Origin: Flavonifractor avicola
GTDB taxonomy: Bacteria > Bacillota > Clostridia > Oscillospirales > Oscillospiraceae
Direction of reading: 5' to 3'
Assembly (NCBI GenBank): GCA_019116915.1
Contig: DXAS01000184.1
Coordinates: 1 to 19,369 of the forward strand
DNA: 19,369 nucleotides
Under the pieces are notes generated by a model, which ran no database searches, was not told where the DNA came from, and saw nothing but the letters and a program-made list of their open reading frames with translations. The translations under genes were made by a program, and so were the position numbers. This document shows positions 14,594 through 19,369 of the stretch, in pieces; positions within the stretch are counted from its first letter, which is position 1, and every line of letters begins with the position of its first letter.

Positions 14594-15271
14594 ATGTTTG
14601 AAGGATTTTCCGGGGCCACCGTGGACTTTATGTGGGGCATCCGCTTCAACAATGAAAAGTCCTGGTTTGAGGCCCATAAAGAGGAGTACCTCACCCACTT
14701 CCAGCGCCCTATGAAGGAGCTGGCCAACGAGGTATACGCCCGTTTTCTGGACAAGCACCCCGACCTGGATCTGGTGTGCAAGGTCTCCCGCATCTATCGG
14801 GACGCCCGGCGGCTCTTTGGCCGTGGCCCCTACAAGGACCACCTGTGGATGAGTTTGGTTCGCCCCCATGTGGAAGCTGGCTCCGAGCCGGTGTTCTGGT
14901 TTGAACTGGAGCCGGAGGGCTGGTCCTGCGGCATGGGGTTCTGGATGGCTCCCGCGGTAACCATGGCCAAATTCCGGGCCCGGATGGACCGGGACCCCAA
15001 GCCCATGGAGCAGCTGACCCGCCGTCTCAATAAACAGGACCAGTTTATCTTGGAAGGTACGGACTACAAACGGCCCAAGGCTGCACCCTCCCCCCTGCTG
15101 CAGCCCTGGTATGATAAAAAGAGCTTTGCCATCTCCCACAGCGCCCCCCATCAGGATCTGCTGTGGAGCCATGAACTGGCCGATGTGCTGGTGGACAGTT
15201 ACGAATTCCTGCTGCCCTATTACCAGTACATTCTTTCCCTCAGCGGCGATCCCGATCCCCGCCAGGCCTGA
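14594..15271 (+). CDS. DUF2461 family protein
   Basis: The 225-residue soluble protein matches the DUF2461 (TIGR02453) family of unknown function. Typical features are the N-terminal LxxLxxNNxxxWFxxHKxxY pattern (here FNNEKSWFEAHKEEY), VSRIYRDARRLFGRGPYKDHLWMS (about 54-77), and the central FWFELEPEGWSCGMGFWMA. In the usual RFSKDKxPYK motif, this protein has RLFGRGPYK. AAAGGA eight bases before the ATG at 14594 sets the start. It follows the VanW-family gene on the same strand and is probably read from that promoter through the GC-rich hairpin. Nothing in the context reveals its role. Confidence 0.88.
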   Translation: MFEGFSGATVDFMWGIRFNNEKSWFEAHKEEYLTHFQRPMKELANEVYARFLDKHPDLDLVCKVSRIYRDARRLFGRGPYKDHLWMSLVRPHVEAGSEPVFWFELEPEGWSCGMGFWMAPAVTMAKFRARMDRDPKPMEQLTRRLNKQDQFILEGTDYKRPKAAPSPLLQPWYDKKSFAISHSAPHQDLLWSHELADVLVDSYEFLLPYYQYILSLSGDPDPRQA

Positions 15272-15286
15272 CTGACAGATTTTGTG

Positions 15287-15317
15287 TGAAAACTTCCCCG
15301 CCGCCCTGCACATACTA
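15287..15317 (+). promoter_or_regulatory. Possible sigma-G-type sporulation promoter for the deacetylase gene
   Basis: TGAAAA (15287-15292), an 18-base spacer, and CATACTA (15311-15317) resemble the forespore sigma-G consensus (TGMATA, 17-18 bases, CATRHTA). No sigma-A type pair is visible in the same gap. If real, the ATG at 15317 lies inside the -10 and cannot be the start codon. Confidence 0.45.
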
Positions 15318-15349
15318 TGCCACACAACGGCGAAACGGGGGCGAGGGGC

Positions 15350-16075
15350 GTGAGTCAGCTTCAAAAGCGGTGGATGGTGGTCATTCTGGCAGTTTCTATA
15401 GTCTGTCTGACCTTCTCCCTGGGTGTCCGGCAGAGTGTGCTGTCGGTTGACGCCCCCACCCAGCTGCCTCAGCAAAAGCTCATTGCACTCACTTTTGACG
15501 ACGGGCCCCGCCGCTCCACCACCACCCGTCTGCTGGACGGTCTGGCGGAGCGGGGTGTAAAAGCCACCTTCTTCCTCATTGGCCGTCAGATTGCGGACAA
15601 CGAGGATGTGGTGGAGCGGATGGACCGGGAGGGACACCAGATCGGTATCCACACCTTCGACCATGTGCAGCTCACCGACTTGAACCAGACGGATTTTGAC
15701 GCCCAGGTGGAGTCCACCCGCACCCTGCTGAAGAATCTGCTGGGACACAACGATTTTCTCCTCCGCCCGCCCTACGGCAAGTGGGATGAGGGCGTAAAAA
15801 AGCGGGCGGGCTGTCCCATCATCCTGTGGTCCATTGATCCGGAGGACTGGGACGACAAAAACACCGACCGGGTGGTAAACATGGTGGTAAACCAGGCCCG
15901 GGACGGCGGCATTATCCTGCTCCACGACATCTATCCAGAGTCGGTGGATGCCGCGTTGCAGATTGTGGACAAGCTCCACGCCCAGGGCTACTATTTCTGC
16001 ACCATTGACCAGCTCTTTGCCGCCAGGGGACTCTCCCTGGACCCGGGTGAGGTATATTGGAATGCCTACCCATGA
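15350..16075 (+). CDS. Membrane-anchored polysaccharide deacetylase (NodB domain)
   Basis: The enzyme belongs to carbohydrate esterase family 4, which removes acetyl groups from N-acetyl sugars of peptidoglycan or other glycans outside the cell. With the GTG start at 15350 it has 241 residues: an N-terminal membrane anchor (about 8-26), then the NodB domain with TFDDGP (48-53, Asp50/Asp51), the metal-binding HTFDH (His101, His105), RPPYG (139-143), SIDPEDW (161-167) and LLHD (His192). All catalytic motifs are present. An ATG at 15317 would add 11 residues but has no ribosome binding site and overlaps the putative sigma-G -10; the GTG follows GGGGGCGAGGGG, which is not ideal either. A sigma-G promoter would suggest a spore-cortex role like that of PdaA, but this is inference. 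It ends at a shared terminator. Confidence 0.88.
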   Translation: MSQLQKRWMVVILAVSIVCLTFSLGVRQSVLSVDAPTQLPQQKLIALTFDDGPRRSTTTRLLDGLAERGVKATFFLIGRQIADNEDVVERMDREGHQIGIHTFDHVQLTDLNQTDFDAQVESTRTLLKNLLGHNDFLLRPPYGKWDEGVKKRAGCPIILWSIDPEDWDDKNTDRVVNMVVNQARDGGIILLHDIYPESVDAALQIVDKLHAQGYYFCTIDQLFAARGLSLDPGEVYWNAYP

Positions 16076-16076
16076 A

Positions 16077-16110
16077 CAAAAAAGGACCTGCCTTACGGCA
16101 GGTCCTTTTT
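16077..16110 (+). terminator. Bidirectional intrinsic terminator
   Basis: AAAAAGGACCTGCC and GGCAGGTCCTTTTT form a perfect stem with loop TTAC, with A and T runs on both sides. It ends both the deacetylase gene (stop at 16075) and the convergent transporter gene (stop at 16117). Confidence 0.92.
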
Positions 16111-16116
16111 GCAGGT

Positions 16117-17502
16117 TTATGCGAATTTCTCAATGTAGCCCATGACAAAGATGATCAGTACGATGATGGGCACCACCACGGTGAAATACATCCGCAGCTT
16201 TGCGGGGAAGCGCACGCCCTTGCCCTGGTCGGCCTCGGCCAGGAAGCCGTCGAAGCCCCAGGCAATCTTCTTGGACAGGCAGCAGAACAGCAGATAGATC
16301 ACGGAACCCAGGGGCAGCAGGTTGTTGCTCACCAAGAAGTCCTCAAAGTCCATGACGCCCATGCCCAGGATCTTGATACCGCTCCAGATGTTGTTGCCCA
16401 GCAGGCAGGGCAGGCTGAGCAGGAAGATAAGCACCAGGTTGATGGCCACCGCCTTACCACGGGACACCCCCCACTTGTCCATCCAGCAGGCCAGGATGTT
16501 CTCAAACACGGCGGTGATGGTGGACAGGGCGGCAAAGAACAGGAACACGAAGAACAGCGCGCCCCACAGCCGTCCGCCGGGCATGGCGTTGAACACATTG
16601 GGCAGGGTGATGAAGATCAGGTTGGAACCGGCGTCGGGATTGACGCCGAAGGCGAAGGCAGAGGGGAAGATGATCAGGCCGGACACAAAGGCCACGCAGG
16701 TATCCAGGATGCCCACGCTGATGGTCTCACCGAAGAGGCGGCGGTCCTTGCCGATGTAGCTGCCGAAGATGGCCATGGCGCCGATGCCCAGGCTCAGGGT
16801 AAAGAAGGCCTGGCCCATGGCGGCGTAGATGGCCTCACCCAGCCGGAAGTTGCCGTTGGCATCGTACATCAGGTTGTCGAAATTAGGCACCAGATAGAAC
16901 TCCAGGCCCTTGATGGCCCCGGGCAGGGTGATGGCCCGGATGGCCAGGATCACCAGCAGGCAGAGCAGGCAGAGCATCATAAACTTATTGGCCTTCTCCA
17001 CGCCGTTGCGCAGGCCCCGGCTGCAGATTACCATACCCAGCACCACCACAATGGCCATGAAGAGCAGCTGGATTCCAGGCTGAGACATCATGGTACCGAA
17101 GCTCTGCTCCACACCCGACTTGTCCAGTCCCTCAAATTGACCGGCAGCGATCTTGAAGAAATACATCAGCAGCCAGCCGGCAATGGTGGTATAGAACATC
17201 ATCAGCAGGTAGTTGCCCGCCATACCAAACCAGCCATACCAGTGCCACTTGGTGCCCTTGGGCTCCAGTTCCTGGAAGGACACAATGATGCTTTTCCGGC
17301 TGGCCCGGCCCACAGCAAACTCCATCGCCATGATGGGCAGACCCATGGCCACCAGAAATACCAGATAGATCAGCACAAAGGCCGCGCCGCCGTACTGCCC
17401 CACGATGTAGGGAAAGCGCCAGACATTGCCCAGGCCGATGGCGCACCCGGCAGAGATGAGCACAAAGCCCAGCCGGGATGCAAAGGTCTCTCTCTCTTTC
17501 AC
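16117..17502 (-). CDS. Sodium-dependent amino-acid transporter (NSS/SNF family)
   Basis: The 461-residue membrane protein belongs to the neurotransmitter:sodium symporter family, which imports amino acids with sodium. It starts with RLGFVLISAGCAIGLGNVWRFPY, the unwound TM1 that holds the sodium and substrate sites, and continues with PYIVGQYGGAAFVLIYL and MEFAVGRAS. About 11 membrane segments are visible, the number common among bacterial members such as MhsT and TnaT. The start is a GTG at 17502, seven bases after GGAGG. Family knowledge suggests a hydrophobic or aromatic amino acid as substrate, but this cannot be read directly. The gene has its own strong promoter and a 230-base structured leader (17503-17732), a sign of RNA-level control. 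Confidence 0.95.
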   Translation of the reverse strand: MKERETFASRLGFVLISAGCAIGLGNVWRFPYIVGQYGGAAFVLIYLVFLVAMGLPIMAMEFAVGRASRKSIIVSFQELEPKGTKWHWYGWFGMAGNYLLMMFYTTIAGWLLMYFFKIAAGQFEGLDKSGVEQSFGTMMSQPGIQLLFMAIVVVLGMVICSRGLRNGVEKANKFMMLCLLCLLVILAIRAITLPGAIKGLEFYLVPNFDNLMYDANGNFRLGEAIYAAMGQAFFTLSLGIGAMAIFGSYIGKDRRLFGETISVGILDTCVAFVSGLIIFPSAFAFGVNPDAGSNLIFITLPNVFNAMPGGRLWGALFFVFLFFAALSTITAVFENILACWMDKWGVSRGKAVAINLVLIFLLSLPCLLGNNIWSGIKILGMGVMDFEDFLVSNNLLPLGSVIYLLFCCLSKKIAWGFDGFLAEADQGKGVRFPAKLRMYFTVVVPIIVLIIFVMGYIEKFA

Positions 17503-17732
17503 GATTTTTCCTCCTTGGCTTGGCTGCCTGACGGCGGCCTTCTGAGCCGATTCCGTTCAATATCCGGCCTCGGCCCCGCTGGTTCCCCGGGATGAAAGGT
17601 CCTCCACAAAGAGAATTCCCGCGGCCCTCACCGCGGGAAACAAACTACTTTGCCACCTAAACAGCAGTTTTTTGTCTTTTTTCCTCTCGAACGTCTGCCC
17701 AAGCGGAGCGCAAAGCAGTTGATTCAGCAGAC
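17503..17732 (-). promoter_or_regulatory. Long structured leader of the NSS transporter, possible attenuator
   Basis: The untranslated leader contains, in reading order on the minus strand: GTCTGC/GCAGAC (17693-17732), AAACTGCT/AGTAGTTT (about 17646-17670, one wobble), and a perfect TTCCCGCGG/CCGCGGGAA hairpin (17616-17639) followed by TTCTCTTTG. The last resembles an intrinsic terminator placed before the gene. The loop of the second hairpin holds GGTGGCA, similar to part of a T-box, but the rest of the T-box consensus is missing. The ligand is unknown. Confidence 0.45.
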
Positions 17733-17735
17733 AAT

Positions 17736-17764
17736 ATCATAGCCGATTTTACCGGCTCTGTCAA
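17736..17764 (-). promoter_or_regulatory. Promoter of the NSS transporter gene
   Basis: On the minus strand TTGACA (17759-17764, perfect) and TATGAT (17736-17741) have the ideal 17-base spacing. The predicted start near 17729 leaves a leader of about 230 bases. Confidence 0.8.
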
Positions 17765-17804
17765 TGCAAAGCGTTACATTGATCTGCATCATTATCCATT
17801 TTTC

Positions 17805-18053
17805 TTACAGCCAGTCCTCCACCACATCCCGCAGCGTCACCGGCGACACCTGATTGCGCCGGACCAGCTCGGCCAACTCATCAATACGCCCGACGCTCAC
17901 CGTGATATTGGGCACCGCCTGACTGTCCCCATCCGGGCCGGTCACCTTGATGCCGTAGCTCTCGCAGCAAAGACCGCCCACCGACATCTCGTCCACCAGG
18001 ATGGCGTAGCGGTATCCGCAGTCCGCCGGACTCTCCAGCAGCAGTTCTCTCAT
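17805..18053 (-). CDS. DUF6514-like small protein
   Basis: The 82-residue protein resembles DUF6514, a family of small clostridial proteins of unknown function. Seen are two beta-rich halves (YRYAILVDEMSV, SYGIKVTGPDGDSQAVPNITVSVGRIDELAELV) and the C-terminal PVTLRDVVEDWL, a typical family ending. GGGGAGAG before the ATG at 18053 and a good promoter support the gene. It is soluble and has three cysteines (one in ADCGY, two in LCCES). No terminator is seen after it, so some transcripts may run into the transporter leader 40 bases downstream. Its role is unknown. Confidence 0.75.
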   Translation of the reverse strand: MRELLLESPADCGYRYAILVDEMSVGGLCCESYGIKVTGPDGDSQAVPNITVSVGRIDELAELVRRNQVSPVTLRDVVEDWL

Positions 18054-18086
18054 TCGTCTCTCCCCTTTACGCGATTCTATGACTCA

Positions 18087-18114
18087 ATTATACATCTTTA
18101 CCATAATTTGTAAA
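18087..18114 (-). promoter_or_regulatory. Promoter of the DUF6514-like gene
   Basis: On the minus strand TTTACA (18109-18114) and a perfect TATAAT (18087-18092) are separated by 16 bases, 34 bases before the start codon. Confidence 0.75.
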
Positions 18115-18158
18115 GTTTTACCGTTCGTATTCTTTCGTCACAAATCGCCGGCAAGGGA

Positions 18159-19034
18159 CTACTGCGTCTTGTTTTCACGCTCCGCCCAGGTATAGAGCAG
18201 TACCGCGCCCAGAATAATTGCCGCGCCCAGCAGCTGGAGGGGCGTGGGGATCTCCCCGAACAGCGGAACCGCCAAGCCGCCGGAAAAGACCGGTTCGCAC
18301 AGTTTGACCGCCGACACATAGGCGGGGGACAGATATTTCAGGCACCAGCTGAACAGGCTGTGGCCCATGAGGGTACACAGCACTGCCAGGCCCAGGCCGA
18401 TGAGCCACTCCCGACCCCCATAGCCCACCAGGGGGGTACCGCTGGACAGGGCCATCAGCAGCAGGGTCAGAAAGCAGGCCAGGTAGGTCAAAAAGGTGTA
18501 TACCGTGGTGGAAAGGTATCCTCTCTGTATTCTTCCAATCAAAGTATACAGAGCGACAAAGAAAGCTGCGGCCAGGGCCAGCAGGTTTCCGTACAGTTGG
18601 CTGCCCTGGCCGCCGCCCGCCAGGGCCAGAATGGCGCTGCCGCCGAAGGCCAACAGGATAGCCGCCACACCCAGGGGCGGGATACGGCCCTTGAGAAAGA
18701 GGGCAAAGCCCAGGGCGGTAAAGATGACCTCCGTGCTGACCAGCACGGTGGATACCGCCACGCCTGTCCATTTGAGGGACTCAAACCAGGTGAGGAAGTG
18801 GAGGGCCAGACAAATTCCGCTGAGCGTACACAGCAGTACATCTCTCCCCCGCACCCGCTTGAGCTCCTGCCGGAACTTGGTGAGTACCGCCGGCAGCAAC
18901 AGCAGTACCGTCCAGCCCAGGCGGTAGACTGCGGTGATCACCGAAGGGGCCTGGGAGTAGCGCACCAGGATGGCAGAAATAGAGACGCCCAGCACTCCCA
19001 GCAGCAATATTCCTTTGGGATGTCGTTCCCACAT
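18159..19034 (-). CDS. DMT-superfamily (EamA) transporter
   Basis: The 291-residue protein consists of two EamA repeats of about five membrane helices each, the layout of drug/metabolite transporters that usually export metabolites or amino acids. Typical features are the N-terminal half with SAILVRYSQAPSVITAVYRLGWTVLLLLP and STVLVSTEVIFTALGFALFLKGRIPPLGVAAILLAFGG, and the second half ending in SAVKLCEPVFSGGLAVPLFGEIPTPLQLLGAAIILGAVLL. GGAGGA eight bases before the ATG at 19034 sets the start; the open frame to 19112 has no ribosome binding site. A promoter lies at 19059-19087. It is a single gene; substrate unknown. Confidence 0.92.
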   Translation of the reverse strand: MWERHPKGILLLGVLGVSISAILVRYSQAPSVITAVYRLGWTVLLLLPAVLTKFRQELKRVRGRDVLLCTLSGICLALHFLTWFESLKWTGVAVSTVLVSTEVIFTALGFALFLKGRIPPLGVAAILLAFGGSAILALAGGGQGSQLYGNLLALAAAFFVALYTLIGRIQRGYLSTTVYTFLTYLACFLTLLLMALSSGTPLVGYGGREWLIGLGLAVLCTLMGHSLFSWCLKYLSPAYVSAVKLCEPVFSGGLAVPLFGEIPTPLQLLGAAIILGAVLLYTWAERENKTQ

Positions 19035-19058
19035 TGCTTTCTCCTCCAATCTTTCCCC

Positions 19059-19087
19059 AGTATACTCCCTCCATCCCGTCGGTGCAA
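19059..19087 (-). promoter_or_regulatory. Likely promoter of the EamA transporter gene
   Basis: On the minus strand TATACT (19059-19064) follows TTGCAC (19082-19087) by 17 bases. The -35 is weak (3 of 6), the same hexamer as before the AAA gene. Confidence 0.45.
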
Positions 19088-19122
19088 TCCAAAACAGCAG
19101 AAGTCTACTCAATCAATAGCAT

Positions 19123-19158
19123 AAAAAAGGACCTGTTGCGATTGCAACAGGTCCTTTT
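19123..19158 (-). terminator. Intrinsic terminator after etfA
   Basis: AAGGACCTGTTGC and GCAACAGGTCCTT form a perfect stem with a 4-base loop; on the minus strand it ends in CCTTTTTTATG. It starts 13 bases past the etfA stop. Confidence 0.92.
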
Positions 19159-19171
19159 GATGTAAGCCTTC

Positions 19172-19369
19172 TTACTTGGCAGCCTTGGCAGCCCGGATGG
19201 CCTCGATGAGCATGGGAGTGACCTTGTACAGGTCGCCCACGATGCCGTAGGAAGCCACGTCGAAGATGGGGGCAGACTCGTTCTTGTTCACCGCGATGAT
19301 GCACTCGGAGTCCTGCATACCAGCCAGGTGCTGGATAGCGCCGGAGATACCCAGAGCAACATAGATGCG
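19172..19369 (-). CDS. etfA: Electron transfer flavoprotein subunit alpha, C-terminal end
   Basis: Only the last 65 codons and the stop are in the window. The residues RIYVALGISGAIQHLAGMQDS followed by IIAVNKNESAPIFDVASYGIVGDLYKVTP are the highly conserved FAD-binding C-terminus of EtfA. With EtfB it passes electrons between acyl-CoA dehydrogenases and partners; in anaerobic Clostridia this is often part of the electron-bifurcating butyryl-CoA dehydrogenase complex. The rest of the gene, and any etfB or bcd partner, lies beyond the right edge. It is followed by a strong terminator. Confidence 0.96.
   Translation of the reverse strand, partial: RIYVALGISGAIQHLAGMQDSECIIAVNKNESAPIFDVASYGIVGDLYKVTPMLIEAIRAAKAAK

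Noticed and set aside
13337..15979. 880-codon open frame on the minus strand
   Set aside because: It runs antisense to three well-recognised genes (VanW, DUF2461, deacetylase). Its product is low-complexity Gly/Val/His-rich, a typical by-product of GC-rich third positions.
16057..17595. 512-codon open frame on the plus strand
   Set aside because: Antisense to the NSS transporter; His/Gln/Glu-rich shadow of a hydrophobic protein.
17641..17670. T-box riboswitch in the NSS leader
   Set aside because: GGTGGCA is present, but the full T-box sequence (AGGGTGGNACCGCG) and a recognisable stem I with specifier loop are not; kept only as an unassigned leader.

Overview
The window looks like a chromosomal core segment of a high-GC, spore-forming, anaerobic Clostridia, most likely the Oscillospiraceae (Flavonifractor / Lawsonibacter / Intestinimonas-type gut bacteria). 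The reasons are an anaerobic (class III) ribonucleotide reductase, the end of an EtfA gene, strong GGAGG ribosome binding sites, sigma-A promoters of TTGACA/TATAAT type, a SpoVK-like AAA ATPase, a putative sporulation-type (sigma-G-like) promoter, and a GC-rich third codon position that opens very long false antisense ORFs. The lineage is inferred from gene content, not from a marker gene.

Layout, left to right. 1-1309 (-): 5' part of nrdD, with a promoter that carries a tandem pair of NrdR-like boxes. 1532-2752 (-): homocysteine S-methyltransferase with an unassigned C-terminal extension. 2884-4158 (-): membrane GT2 glycosyltransferase. 4492-7651 (-): murI, ywiB (DUF1934) and argS, all on one strand; ywiB-argS has its own promoter. 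7835-8251 (+): small acidic orphan protein with a near-perfect promoter. 8292-9713 (-): SpoVK/CbbX-like AAA ATPase. 9892-10842 (+): zinc-ribbon / membrane / Ig-like (BIG2) protein. 10908-11119: no gene, but a highly folded palindromic element. 11135-12247 (-): XpaC-family membrane protein. 12611-16075 (+): VanW-family envelope protein, DUF2461 protein, polysaccharide deacetylase. 16117-17502 (-): Na+-dependent NSS amino-acid transporter with a structured leader. 17805-18053 (-): DUF6514-like small protein. 18159-19034 (-): DMT/EamA transporter. 19172-19369 (-): C-terminal end of EtfA.

The genes are mostly single-gene units separated by intrinsic terminators. Themes are housekeeping (nrdD, argS, murI, methionine synthesis), envelope building or remodelling (murI, GT2, VanW, BIG2 protein, polysaccharide deacetylase, XpaC) and transport. 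I see no phage, transposase, CRISPR, tRNA or rRNA, and no defence cluster. I did not find a clear new protein system. The best candidates for something undescribed are non-coding: the three-armed palindromic element at 10908-11119, the repeat/hairpin leader of xpaC, the structured leader of the NSS transporter, and the NrdR-box promoter with unusual spacing.
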